Part shown: one piece after another, positions 27,752 through 36,364 of the stretch
How positions within the stretch are numbered: the stretch's first letter is position 1
Layout of the letters: every line of letters starts with the position of its first letter
Assembly (NCBI GenBank): GCA_910580005.1
Contig: CAJTXH010000001.1
Location: forward strand, 43,670-107,669
Length of the DNA stretch: 64,000 nucleotides
Source of the DNA: an uncultured Lachnospiraceae bacterium
GTDB lineage: Bacteria > Bacillota > Clostridia > Lachnospirales > Lachnospiraceae
Reading direction: 5' to 3'
Program-made: the position numbers and the translations under genes
The notes under the pieces: model-generated
Databases searched by the model: none
Seen by the model: the letters and a program-made list of their open reading frames with translations, nothing else
What the model was told of the DNA's origin: nothing

Positions 27752-27829
27752 AAGGAAGGCTATTACATTAAAAGATACTATAGTGTGTTATGGTTTTTAA
27801 TGTAGTAGTTTCCTTATTTTGTGTTTTTT
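27752..27829 (+). terminator. Long-stem terminator
   Basis: An imperfect stem of about 20 bp (27752-27773 with 27795-27815, with wobble pairs and one bulge) is followed by ATTTTGTGTTTTTTT. It closes the addBA transcript. Confidence 0.7.
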
Positions 27830-27864
27830 TATTAATTATATTTAATTTTGGGAGGGAGATTTAA

Positions 27865-29016
27865 TTGAAGAAAAAATGGCTATATTCCATAACATTAATT
27901 GTAGTAATAGTTATAGCAGTGACAGCTTGTAAACTTATATTTTTTAAAGAACCAGAAAAGAGTACAATACAACAAAACCAAAAAGAAATAAAACAGGAAG
28001 AAAAAGAAACAAAGCAGAAAGATATAACAGAATCAAATGAAGAAACATTAAAAGAAAAAGGATATTTATCAATAACATATACATGCAGCGACCCATCTGT
28101 AAAGACAGGCAGGATGATGAATTTTTATACTTATGATTTAGAATCTGGAAAACTGGATAACAGGGCGCAGATACCTTTTGATTCCCAATATGCATTAGGT
28201 GTTATAAGCCTGTCTGACCAGAAGATTTTTTATAGTGGTGCAGCAAAGAAGAAAAAAGGAGGCGTCAGACAATCTTCTGACCATTTGTGCCAATATGATT
28301 TATTAAATGGAAAGACCAGTGAATTAGAACAAGAAAATTGTGCTTATAATGATATTGTTCCAATAGGGAATGGGAAATTGCTGGTAACAGCTATCCCTGT
28401 CCATGCTATAGGAACAGGAATATTTGATTTAAATACAAAAAAATTTTCTTATTTATATGAACAATCCAAAAATGAAGATGGTTATATAGATTTTCCTTAT
28501 ACCACCAGACCAGTTAAATTAAACTATAATTATAATTATAAAACATTTATTAATACTTATGTACTTGAGAAACATTTATATAGTTATGGTGTAAGGTCTG
28601 GAAAAAAGCCTTTAAAGTATCGTATAGCTTTAGTTGATAATGAGCTTAATATAAAAAATGAATGTATATTTAATCTCTCTCTTTTTTATGGTGATATAGG
28701 CGCAGTTGCCCAGACATCTTCAGATAGCGCTATTTTAATCTTATATTTAGAAAATAGTATGAAACAAGAGTTTTATAAAGTGGATTTTTCTAAGCAAACG
28801 TGTAAAAAAATGAAATCTCCATTTTCCGGTATGTCTTATATATATAGTCTTATTACAATAGATGATGGAAAAAGTTATTATATAAAAGGTATACATAAAG
28901 ATGGCAGGTCAGGTCTTTTTTATTATGATTGTTCTAATGATAAGGCAACGCCAATTTTATTAGATGATTCTGAAAAAGAAAACCATATAGTTAATTTTTG
29001 CTTTGTAGCCAATTAA
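27865..29016 (+). CDS. Putative lipoprotein of unknown function
   Basis: 383 residues from TTG 27865, with GGGAGGGAG six bases upstream. N-terminal signal of the lipoprotein type: basic start, hydrophobic core and 'VTAC' with the likely lipid-bearing Cys22. A Lys/Glu/Gln-rich linker (about 30-70) follows. The rest has repeated short beta motifs ('GKTSELEQ', 'FDLNTKKFSYLYE', 'FYKVDFSKQTCKKM', 'LFYYDCSNDKATP') like a beta-propeller sensor or binding protein. I do not recognise the family. It stands between two terminators, so it is its own unit, and its codon use is slightly more AT-rich than the addBA genes. Confidence 0.65.
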   Translation: MKKKWLYSITLIVVIVIAVTACKLIFFKEPEKSTIQQNQKEIKQEEKETKQKDITESNEETLKEKGYLSITYTCSDPSVKTGRMMNFYTYDLESGKLDNRAQIPFDSQYALGVISLSDQKIFYSGAAKKKKGGVRQSSDHLCQYDLLNGKTSELEQENCAYNDIVPIGNGKLLVTAIPVHAIGTGIFDLNTKKFSYLYEQSKNEDGYIDFPYTTRPVKLNYNYNYKTFINTYVLEKHLYSYGVRSGKKPLKYRIALVDNELNIKNECIFNLSLFYGDIGAVAQTSSDSAILILYLENSMKQEFYKVDFSKQTCKKMKSPFSGMSYIYSLITIDDGKSYYIKGIHKDGRSGLFYYDCSNDKATPILLDDSEKENHIVNFCFVAN

Positions 29017-29074
29017 ATTTTTTAGCCCAGATTTGCCATTATAGGCAGGAGATTTTACTTATATGCCATATTAT

Positions 29075-29115
29075 AAAAATGTAGTTCCAGGTATAACGGC
29101 TGGAACTACATTTTT
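29075..29115. terminator. Bidirectional terminator
   Basis: A perfect 16-bp stem (29075-29090 with 29100-29115) with a 9-nt loop has A-runs on one side and T-runs on the other, so it works in both directions for the convergent lipoprotein and Sir2 genes. Confidence 0.85.
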
Positions 29116-29149
29116 TATAATATATATATTAGTTATTTTTTTCAATAAT

Positions 29150-29887
29150 TTAAAAATCTGTAATGTAATGGAACATTTCCATAACATTTCCATATGCCCT
29201 GTAATCCGCCCTGTCATCACCTGGTGCTTCTTCTGTATTAAGAAGTATTACCTTGTCACCATTATAATACTTTATAATATATTTACAAAGAGGAGACCTG
29301 ATTGATGCCCCAAGGACTATTAATATATTTGCCCTCTCTACAGCACAGCTTGCCTGGGTAATCTTTCCATTATCTATCATTTCCCCTAAAAGAGTAAAAC
29401 CTGGTCTTAATGGCACATTACATACATCACATAAAGGTATATTTTTAGCATTTCTTATATATCCCGAACCAAATACTTTCCCACAGGCAGGACAGCGGTT
29501 CTGTTCAACTGACCCATGCAGTTCTATAACCTTACTGCATCCTGCTCTTTGGTACAGGGAGTACACCATCCTTGTTACAACCATGTCAAGTTTTCCATAA
29601 CGCTGCAGTTTTGCGACATCTTCATGTACAGAAGTTGGTTTTATTTCATTTTTATTAAGTATTACTTCTTTATAATAATTATAAAAAATATCTACACGCC
29701 TTGAAAAAAATAAAGAGGATATAATATCATCATTTGAGTATCCATATTTCTGCTCTATATCGTATGCAATATGTTCAGCCCTTACTCCATTCAGACCTGT
29801 TTCCAACATTACATTAATTCCACCCAGTACAACAATATTACTACCATTTTTAATTATGTCCTTAATTGTTTTAAGATTTTGCTCCAT
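29150..29887 (-). CDS. Divergent Sir2-family protein
   Basis: 245 residues. The sirtuin fold is recognisable by the catalytic 'ELHGS' (His124), the zinc knuckle C132-x2-C135 ... C153-x2-C156, and the late 'ILIVLGASIRSPL' and 'VILLNTE'. Two NAD motifs are altered: the usual G-A-G-x-S is LGGIN (21-25) and the usual T-Q-N-x-D is TRMVY (105-109), with the F-R of the cofactor loop shifted to 'NGVRAEHI'. This pattern is found in a Clostridia subgroup of unknown activity. It may deacylate, ADP-ribosylate or only bind NAD. No T/A partner is apparent. It is followed on the same strand, upstream, by the cytidylate-kinase-like gene 78 bases away. Confidence 0.78.
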   Translation of the reverse strand: MEQNLKTIKDIIKNGSNIVVLGGINVMLETGLNGVRAEHIAYDIEQKYGYSNDDIISSLFFSRRVDIFYNYYKEVILNKNEIKPTSVHEDVAKLQRYGKLDMVVTRMVYSLYQRAGCSKVIELHGSVEQNRCPACGKVFGSGYIRNAKNIPLCDVCNVPLRPGFTLLGEMIDNGKITQASCAVERANILIVLGASIRSPLCKYIIKYYNGDKVILLNTEEAPGDDRADYRAYGNVMEMFHYITDF

Positions 29888-29965
29888 AGATGGTACCCCC
29901 CTCTCATTATCTAAAGTGTTATTGCCACCATAACATTGTACCCTGCCCTGCTATTTTAAATACTA

Positions 29966-30574
29966 TTATTTACCAAGATATGCGCAAATACAAGCCACAG
30001 TATTATCTATTCCCATTAAATCACTTCTTACAACCAGGTCATAGTTATTAAGGTTAGTCCACTTTTCTCCAACATGGTAATTATAATAATTTGACCTGCG
30101 TTTATCATTTTTAACAATTATATCTGCAACTGATTTTTCATCATCATGATACTGGTTCACTGCCCTGTCAATCCTGAAACTCATTGCTGCCTGGACAAAC
30201 ACATTGCATACATTTTCATATTCCTTTAAAACATAATCCGCACATCTTCCAACTATTACACAAGCACCTTCTTCTGCAACCTTTCTGATAACATCAGACT
30301 GCGCCAGGAAAATCCTGTCATCAAGCGACAAACCATTAAATCCAAAATCCTGGTTGCCATAAACATTAATTCCCATTGCAAGTGAATATAACAAACTATT
30401 AGTTGCTTTATCTTCTGCCCTTGCAAAAGTTTCTTCTGCAAAACCACTTTCTTTAGCCGCCCTGGTTATAAGCTCATTATCATAAAATGGAATTTTATAA
30501 TATTCTGCAATCTTTTGTCCTATTTCCCTTCCACCACTCCCATATTGTCTCCCTATAGTTATAACTTTATCCAT
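29966..30574 (-). CDS. Cytidylate kinase-like family protein
   Basis: 202 residues from ATG 30574, chosen because AAAGGAGGGG lies seven bases upstream; an in-frame ATG at 30601 would put that site inside the gene. The N-terminal P-loop 'TIGRQYGSGGREIG' with the 'PFYDNELI' strand and the 'VIVGRCADYVL' and 'RRSNYYNYH' segments match the cytidylate-kinase-like (AAA_26) family, common and multi-copy in Clostridia. The substrate is not settled. The usual lysine of the P-loop is replaced (GSGGRE in place of GSGKS), as is normal for this family. Cytosolic. Confidence 0.85.
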   Translation of the reverse strand: MDKVITIGRQYGSGGREIGQKIAEYYKIPFYDNELITRAAKESGFAEETFARAEDKATNSLLYSLAMGINVYGNQDFGFNGLSLDDRIFLAQSDVIRKVAEEGACVIVGRCADYVLKEYENVCNVFVQAAMSFRIDRAVNQYHDDEKSVADIIVKNDKRRSNYYNYHVGEKWTNLNNYDLVVRSDLMGIDNTVACICAYLGK

Positions 30575-30733
30575 AACAACCCCCTCCTTTATATTTTTCA
30601 TTTTTATTAAAATAATTAATAAAATAATACATATTTATTACTATACATTATACTCTTTTAATGACATTTCTACAAGTATAATTCTCAAATTTTGCCAATG
30701 TAAAACCCCATTTTCACCAAATCTTAATTACAG

Positions 30734-30762
30734 TTGTAATAGGATTGTAAGATGCGTATGAT
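30734..30762 (+). promoter_or_regulatory. Promoter with TTGTAA direct repeats for the Bce-like operon
   Basis: TTGTAA occurs at 30734-30739 and again at 30745-30750, one helical turn (11 bases) apart, with -10 TATGAT at 30757-30762 just downstream. No -35 consensus is seen; the repeats occupy that region. Tandem direct repeats at the -35 are usual for OmpR-type activators, so the regulator encoded at 34049 is the likely ligand. Confidence 0.45.
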
Positions 30763-30827
30763 ATTATTTATTTACAATTAAAAAATATTTATTATTTACG
30801 CAGAATGCGTGGAAATGGAGTGTGTAT

Positions 30828-31490
30828 ATGGGTATTTTAGAATCAAGAAATTTATGTAAAACATATGGTTCAGGAGAGAATGAGGTAAAGGCACTAGACC
30901 ATGTTAATATTAATATAGAAGATGGTGAGTTTGTTTCTATAGTAGGAACATCTGGAAGTGGCAAGTCAACATTATTAAATATGCTTGGCGGGCTTGACAG
31001 GCCAGACTCAGGCACTGTTAATATATCTGGTAAACCAATTTTTAAAATGCATGATGAAGAACTTACAATATTCCGAAGAAGAAATATAGGCTTTATCTTC
31101 CAGAATTACAATCTTGTGCCAGTGCTTAATGTTTATGAAAATATAGTCCTGCCTATAGAGCTTGATGGTTCTGATGCAGATAAAAATTATGTTGGCAACG
31201 TTATTAAAACACTTGGAATAGAACAGAAACTTACAGCAATGCCAAACATGCTTTCAGGAGGACAGCAGCAAAGAGTTGCAATTGCAAGGGCACTTGCATA
31301 TAAGCCAGTTATTATCCTTGCAGATGAACCAACAGGAAACCTGGACAGCAAAACAAGCATGGATGTAATTTCGCTTCTTAAAGTTACAAGCCGTGAGTTT
31401 AACCAGACTATTGTTATGATTACACATAATGAAGAAATTGCACTTATGGCAGACAGGATAATACGCATTGAAGACGGAAAAGTACAATAA
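30828..31490 (+). CDS. ABC transporter ATPase (BceA/MacB type)
   Basis: 220 residues. Walker A GTSGSGKST, Q-loop 'FQNYNLVP', signature LSGGQQQRVA, Walker B 'VIILADEPTGNLDS' and 'MITHN' are all intact; 'EPTGNLDS' is the mark of the LolD/MacB/BceA subfamily. Start ATG 30828 with ATGGAG seven bases upstream. It energises the large FtsX-type permease that follows 26 bases later. With the permease, response regulator and kinase it forms a four-gene unit of the kind that detects and resists cell-wall-active peptides in Firmicutes; the actual inducer here is unknown. Confidence 0.93.
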   Translation: MGILESRNLCKTYGSGENEVKALDHVNINIEDGEFVSIVGTSGSGKSTLLNMLGGLDRPDSGTVNISGKPIFKMHDEELTIFRRRNIGFIFQNYNLVPVLNVYENIVLPIELDGSDADKNYVGNVIKTLGIEQKLTAMPNMLSGGQQQRVAIARALAYKPVIILADEPTGNLDSKTSMDVISLLKVTSREFNQTIVMITHNEEIALMADRIIRIEDGKVQ

Positions 31491-31516
31491 CTACAAAAGG
31501 CAGAACAGGAGGCATT

Positions 31517-34036
31517 ATGTTAAAAAATAATAACCATAAAATTGTTAAAAAAATAAGCAGCCGTACCCTTAAAAGCAATAAAACCAGAAACATTTTCGTA
31601 ATACTTGCAATTGTACTTACTACATTTATGTTTACAACGGTATTTGGTATTGGGGCAAGCCTTGTTAATAATATAATAACAATGATATTGAGAGAACAAG
31701 GGACTAAAAGCACTATTTTCCTTAATAATCCAGTTAACAGCCAGATAGAAAAAGCAAAAAAAGAGAAATACCTTGACGGGTGTGGAATAAAAATCCAGAC
31801 AGGAATAGCGGAAGATAAAAATACTGGTGCAAAACTGCTTCTGGACTGGTATAGCAAAGATGAATTTGATAATAATTATACTCCTGCAATAAGTGATATA
31901 AAAGGGGCATATCCAGAAAAAGAAGATGGAATAATGCTTTCTAAAGCTGCACTTAATGCACTTAGTATCAAAAACCCACAAGAAGATATGGAAATAAAAC
32001 TGGAAAATGATGGTAAAACCCTGCCTTTCAGGCTTTCAGGCTGGTTTACTGACTATTGTTATACCAAAGGAGGCTTCCAGGCATTTGTATCAGAAAATTA
32101 TATAAAGAAACTTGGAATGTCCCAGGAAAAAAACGGAACTCTTTGCATTTCTTCCAAAGCAGGCAAGCAACAGGAACTTTTACAAAACCTCCAGAAATAT
32201 ATTACATTAAACAACGGGCAGGAATGGGGTGTTGTGTTTGACGGACAGGAAGAAAATGATGATACAGCTATTGTAACTATTATAGGTATACTATTAGTTG
32301 GCTTTATAATAGTTTCAAGCGGATATCTTCTTATATATAATGTTATGTATATTTCAATTACAAAAGACATCCGCTTTTATGGGATGTTAAAAACAATAGG
32401 GACATCACCATCCCAGATTAAAAAAATTGTCAATATCCAGGCAGGAAAACTTTCAGTTATAGGTATTCCAATAGGAATAATACTTGGAACTATAACTTCA
32501 TTCGTTACAGTACCATTTGCAATAAAAATGGCAGGCGCAGGCCGCAGCAATATAATGCCGTCAGATATAAGTTTCAGCCCGTTTATCTATATAGGCACTA
32601 TATTGTTTGCAATATTTACAGTATACGTAAGCTGCCGCAAACCATCCAAGTATGCTGGCAAAGTTTCTCCTGTAGAAGCACTTAAATACAATGGAAATAA
32701 TACAGAAAAATACAAAGCCAGAAAAGGTACTGATGGCGGCAAAATATATAAAATGGCTTACAGAAATGTTTTCCGTGGCAAAAAAAAGGCATGCCTTGTA
32801 TTTGCATCACTTTTTATGGGTACTATGGCATTTTTATCAGTAAATACATTTTTAGGCAGCCTGAAAATAGATAACTATATAGAATATTATCTCCCTAATG
32901 ATTTTACGATATATGTAAATAATCCAGAGGATGCAATGCTTAACGAGAAAGATGTGATGAATGACTCTAGTAAACTTACCAGACAGATACAAGGCATTGA
33001 TGGTATTAAAAATGTGCATTTAAACATTTCCGCTGATGCTGTATTTGAATTTGATGAGGAATTGTTTATGCCATTTATTGAAAATACCTCTGGCAGTGAA
33101 GAAGAGAAAAAAGAATTAATAGATTTATATAAAAATACTACAGATGATGAAGATAAATACCAGTCACCAGTTGTTTCTGCAAGTACAGAAATGATAGAAA
33201 TGTACAATAAACAGGCAAGCCAGAAAATAGACATAGAAAAATTTGAAAAGGGTGAAATATGCCTTCTTGGTTTTGCACGGGATAAAGAAACATCAGATTT
33301 TTACCTTGGCAGGAATATTACAATTATAGACAAGAAAAGCAAAAAAGAAAAAACATTTGAAATAGGTTCATGTCCTTTGCTTTCAGAAGATTATGGCATA
33401 GATGTTGGATATTATTACCAGAAGACAGCAGCACCTGAAGTAGTAATTATAAGTGATGCAGCAATTTATGAATTAACCAGTACCCCTGATATAAACACTA
33501 TTACTGCAGATTGTGATAAAAATGCAGAAAGTTATGTGAAATCAAAAATTAAAGAATATGCCAAGACAAATGCTTCTGTACTTGATATTGATATCAAATC
33601 AGAAATCGCATCAGACTTCAAGACTTCAATGTCTACAATGAATATTATTGGTGGAGGCATTTCCTTAATACTTATATTGATTGGAATTATTAATTTTATT
33701 AATGTAATGCTTACTGGTGTATATACAAGATTAAATGAAATTTCGGTAATGGAAAGTGTTGGAATGACAAAAAAACAAGTTAAAAAAATGCTTATATTTG
33801 AAGGTATGTATTATGGCATAATTACAATAGTGCTTGTCCTGACAATTGGCAACTCAATTATATATCTTATTGCGAAACTTGCAAGCCAGATAGCAGATTA
33901 TGCAACATTTTATTATCCTTATGGATTGATGTTTGTTATAGCAGCTGTTATAATTGCAATATGTACTGTAGTGCCTGTTATCGTTTACCGTACAATTTCC
34001 CATGCAAGCATAACAGAACGTCTAAAAATTGATTAG
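31517..34036 (+). CDS. FtsX/MacB-type ABC permease, large
   Basis: 839 residues. A first helix near residues 25-50, a first extracytoplasmic domain, three helices around 250-370 ('IGILLVGFIIVSSGYLLIYN', 'FYGMLKTIGTSPSQIKK'), a helix near 420 ('ACLVFASLFMGTMAFLS'), a second large outer domain (about 440-695) and three final helices with 'VMESVGMTKKQVKKML'. The repeated 'GT/VGMTxxQI/VKK' segments are the FtsX signature. This layout is closer to the duplicated LolCE-like or Vex/MacB-type permeases than to BceB, which has its large domain between helices 7 and 8. It is the partner of the ATPase upstream. Confidence 0.9.
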   Translation: MLKNNNHKIVKKISSRTLKSNKTRNIFVILAIVLTTFMFTTVFGIGASLVNNIITMILREQGTKSTIFLNNPVNSQIEKAKKEKYLDGCGIKIQTGIAEDKNTGAKLLLDWYSKDEFDNNYTPAISDIKGAYPEKEDGIMLSKAALNALSIKNPQEDMEIKLENDGKTLPFRLSGWFTDYCYTKGGFQAFVSENYIKKLGMSQEKNGTLCISSKAGKQQELLQNLQKYITLNNGQEWGVVFDGQEENDDTAIVTIIGILLVGFIIVSSGYLLIYNVMYISITKDIRFYGMLKTIGTSPSQIKKIVNIQAGKLSVIGIPIGIILGTITSFVTVPFAIKMAGAGRSNIMPSDISFSPFIYIGTILFAIFTVYVSCRKPSKYAGKVSPVEALKYNGNNTEKYKARKGTDGGKIYKMAYRNVFRGKKKACLVFASLFMGTMAFLSVNTFLGSLKIDNYIEYYLPNDFTIYVNNPEDAMLNEKDVMNDSSKLTRQIQGIDGIKNVHLNISADAVFEFDEELFMPFIENTSGSEEEKKELIDLYKNTTDDEDKYQSPVVSASTEMIEMYNKQASQKIDIEKFEKGEICLLGFARDKETSDFYLGRNITIIDKKSKKEKTFEIGSCPLLSEDYGIDVGYYYQKTAAPEVVIISDAAIYELTSTPDINTITADCDKNAESYVKSKIKEYAKTNASVLDIDIKSEIASDFKTSMSTMNIIGGGISLILILIGIINFINVMLTGVYTRLNEISVMESVGMTKKQVKKMLIFEGMYYGIITIVLVLTIGNSIIYLIAKLASQIADYATFYYPYGLMFVIAAVIIAICTVVPVIVYRTISHASITERLKID

Positions 34037-34048
34037 GATAAATTTATT

Positions 34049-34723
34049 ATGCAAAAAATATTAATAGTTGAAGATGATATAATTATATGTGGCGGCATTA
34101 AAATATTCCTTGAAAGCAAGGGCTATAAGGCTGACTGCGCATATTCACTGGCAGATGCGGAGAATGCACTGTCAGGCTCATACAACCTTATAGTCCTGGA
34201 TATTAACCTGCCTGATGGAAACGGGCTGGACTTATGCAGTAAACTGCACAATGAAAGGCAAATTCCAGTAATCTTTCTTAGTGCAAATGATACTGATGAG
34301 GACATGATAAAAGGATTTAAAGCAGGCTGTGACGATTATATTGCTAAGCCATTTTCGACAGAACTGCTTAACCAGCGTATAATGGCAGTTTTAAGAAGGG
34401 CAGGGCAGAATACAGAAAATGATTTATTCCAGTATAAGGATATGTCAGTTGATTTCAGAAAAATGCAGGTATATATAAACAATACACTGGTTAAGCTTTC
34501 TGTAACAGAATATAAGCTGCTTGAACTGCTTATTAAAAATATGGGGCAGGTTCTTACAAGGGAAACAATTATAGAAAGAATATGGGACTGTGACGAAAAC
34601 TTTATAGATGGCAACACGCTTAATGTCCATATACGCCGCCTGCGCCAGAAACTAGAACCAGATGATAAGAATCCACAGTATATACGTACAGTATTTGGTA
34701 TTGGATACACATATGGGGATTAA
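34049..34723 (+). CDS. OmpR-family response regulator
   Basis: 224 residues. Receiver with 'IVEDD', phospho-acceptor Asp near 51 in 'LIVLDINLPDGNGLD', 'FLSAND' and 'YIAKPF'. The C-terminal winged helix has 'LSVTEYKLLELLIKN' and 'VHIRRLRQKLEPD' and ends in 'IRTVFGIGYTYG'. It is encoded 12 bases after the permease and overlaps the kinase reading frame region, with the kinase ATG one base after its stop. It probably binds the TTGTAA repeats upstream of the operon to raise transporter expression. Confidence 0.93.
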   Translation: MQKILIVEDDIIICGGIKIFLESKGYKADCAYSLADAENALSGSYNLIVLDINLPDGNGLDLCSKLHNERQIPVIFLSANDTDEDMIKGFKAGCDDYIAKPFSTELLNQRIMAVLRRAGQNTENDLFQYKDMSVDFRKMQVYINNTLVKLSVTEYKLLELLIKNMGQVLTRETIIERIWDCDENFIDGNTLNVHIRRLRQKLEPDDKNPQYIRTVFGIGYTYGD

Positions 34724-34724
34724 A

Positions 34725-35753
34725 ATGGATAAAAATAAATATAAGAAAACAATCTATATAATTATTACCCTTTATATTATTTTCCTGGCGGCTTTCCCAG
34801 CAGCAGTCTTTATATTAACCCACAGCCTGCCAGCCGTTGCTACCAGTGCTGCTGGAATGTTGTTATTATGTATTCTTTCTTATGCACTTAACAAGGCAGA
34901 TGATAAATATATTTCTGGAATTGTAACACAGCTTTCAGAACTTATGGACATACTTCTTTTTATTAATGAAAAAGAAATATTTCCTGACAACGAAGATACC
35001 GTTTTATCAAAATTACAGAGCAAAGTAATTAAACTTTACAAAATCCTTAAAAACAGAAGCATACGTGAAGAACAGGAACATGAAAATATTAAAAAACTTG
35101 TTTCTGATATATCACACCAGTTAAAAACTCCTATAGCTAATTTGAAAATGTACAGCAGTTTTCTTAATGATGTACAGCTTACTGCCAGACAGCAGAAAGA
35201 ATATATAGATATTATATGCCTGTCAGTAGAACGCCTTAATTTCCTTTCAGAAAATATAATTAAAGTTTCAAGGCTTGAAAGTGGCATTATACAATTAAAA
35301 ATGCAGAAACAAAGTCTTAACGGGACTATACTTAAAGCTGTAAAAGATATTTACTCCAAAGCACAACAGCAAGGCATTGAAATCCAGTATAATGAGATAG
35401 ATAAAATAGAATTAAAACATGACAGGAACTGGACTGCTGAAGCTATATTTAATATTCTTGACAATGCTGTTAAATATGGAAACAATGGAAATACAATATA
35501 CATGTCTGTACGCTGTATTGGTATGTTTGCAGAGATATCTGTAAGGGATGAAAACAGTATTATACCATATGAAGAACGCAACAATGTTTTTACCAGGTTT
35601 TACAGGGGAAAGAACAGCAATGGGAAAGAAGGGCTTGGTGTAGGGCTTTACCTTACACGTGAGATTATAGTAAAACAAGGAGGTTATATTAACCTTAGGA
35701 CATCAGGAAGCGGAAATATATTTACCATAATGCTGTATAGGGAAACAAATTAA
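34725..35753 (+). CDS. Intramembrane-sensing-type histidine kinase
   Basis: 342 residues from ATG 34725; the frame is open further upstream inside the regulator gene, but TATGGGGA sits seven bases before this ATG. Two membrane helices (about 8-30 and 38-58) are joined by only about eight residues, the architecture of BceS-like kinases that do not sense by themselves but through the ABC transporter. H-box 'SDISHQLKTPIANLK' (His near 130), N-box 'IFNILDNAVKYG', then a reduced G1 region 'EISVRDEN' and G2 'GLGVGLYL'. The usual D-N-G of the G1 box is D-E-N here. Last gene of the operon. Confidence 0.9.
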   Translation: MDKNKYKKTIYIIITLYIIFLAAFPAAVFILTHSLPAVATSAAGMLLLCILSYALNKADDKYISGIVTQLSELMDILLFINEKEIFPDNEDTVLSKLQSKVIKLYKILKNRSIREEQEHENIKKLVSDISHQLKTPIANLKMYSSFLNDVQLTARQQKEYIDIICLSVERLNFLSENIIKVSRLESGIIQLKMQKQSLNGTILKAVKDIYSKAQQQGIEIQYNEIDKIELKHDRNWTAEAIFNILDNAVKYGNNGNTIYMSVRCIGMFAEISVRDENSIIPYEERNNVFTRFYRGKNSNGKEGLGVGLYLTREIIVKQGGYINLRTSGSGNIFTIMLYRETN

Positions 35754-35829
35754 AATGCTGGCATTCTTGTAAAAACAACTTCATCTCCGTTTAATATATA
35801 AAAGGGTTATTCTTTATTTATAAAAAAAC

Positions 35830-36085
35830 GGACGCAGGCTTTCTATGTCCAGGCTGGATTATTCCACTCCAGAGCACGCTTCCGCTACGTTAGCCCACGC
35901 AACGGCGCATAAAATCCCTAGACCACAAAAAACAGCATTTTTTGTGGCCTAGGGATTTAAACGCCGGCGGGGCTAAAGTGCCTCTGTCATGGAATAATCC
36001 AGCCTGGACATGTGAAATCTGCTGTCTTCTGGCAAGCCCAGAATTATAACTGGAAATTCTATGAAATGGACGTAGCTTGAAATAT
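35830..36085 (+). repeat. Structured palindromic repeat, copy A
   Basis: A GC-richer island in AT-rich DNA. Outer arms of 21 bases pair perfectly (35846-35866 with 35990-36010). Inside are stems AGAG-CAC/GTG-CCTCT (35871-35877 with 35979-35986), TTAGCCC/GGGCTAA (35890-35896 with 35970-35976), and a long apical hairpin (about 35912-35956) with arms AAATCCCTAG and CTAGGGATTT. The same order of stems, with different but still pairing bases, is in copy B at the window end, and the left half is in copy C near 55.5 kb. Downstream, ATAACTGGAAATT and ACGTAGC match, in inverted orientation, the upstream flank of copy B. No ORF. Confidence 0.8.
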
Positions 36086-36097
36086 AAAAAATCTTGA

Positions 36098-36134
36098 ATT
36101 TCATTTTAAAATCCATTATACTTTAAAATGAAAT
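36098..36134 (-). terminator. Probable terminator of the small toxin-like transcript
   Basis: A perfect 13-bp stem (36098-36110 with 36122-36134) with an 11-nt loop. On the minus strand it is followed after six bases by six T. It lies about 70 bases past the stop of the 29-aa gene. Confidence 0.45.
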
Positions 36135-36351
36135 AACCGCTTACAATTAAAGCATAAAATACCGTACTGATACATTCCAAAGTTTTAGGGATGGCATTTT
36201 TATTAACTAGTGATTAATATAATATATAAATGTCAATAATGCAATTAAAAATAATCCAAATTGCATTAAATCATTAAAAGTAAATTTATTCTTCATAAAT
36301 AATCCTCCTCCTTTATGATAAGGTCATATTTAAACAATTATGTAAGCGGTT
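36135..36351 (-). other. Complementary 5' and 3' ends of the toxin-like mRNA
   Basis: AACCGCTTACA at 36135-36145 and TGTAAGCGGTT at 36341-36351 form a perfect 11-bp inverted repeat that brackets the 29-aa gene. On the predicted minus-strand transcript one element falls within the first 20 bases and the other just before the terminator hairpin. Pairing would close the message into a loop, a known device for keeping type I toxin mRNAs silent until processed. Confidence 0.55.
36207..36296 (-). CDS. Holin-like toxin-type membrane peptide (29 aa)
   Basis: 29 codons, ATG at 36296 to TAG at 36207, with the unusually strong site AGGAGGAGG eight bases upstream. The peptide starts with a short polar MKNKFTFND, then a single hydrophobic helix 'LMQFGLFLIALLTFIYYI' and ends NH. 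Size, 'FLIALLTFI' core and site strength resemble the putative holin-like toxin (Hol-Tox) and Fst/Ldr-like peptides of Firmicutes, which damage membranes and are held down by antisense RNA. It differs in lacking the usual basic C-terminal tail. Flanked by a promoter, a terminator and the complementary ends described separately. I saw no certain antisense RNA promoter. It would be missed by ordinary gene calling. Confidence 0.6.
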   Translation of the reverse strand: MKNKFTFNDLMQFGLFLIALLTFIYYINH

Positions 36352-36364
36352 GTTTCTTAAAATT

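Noticed and set aside
36181..36230. Antisense RNA promoter facing the toxin-like gene
   Set aside because: A TATAAT is present at 36218-36223, but no -35 box stands at a suitable distance.
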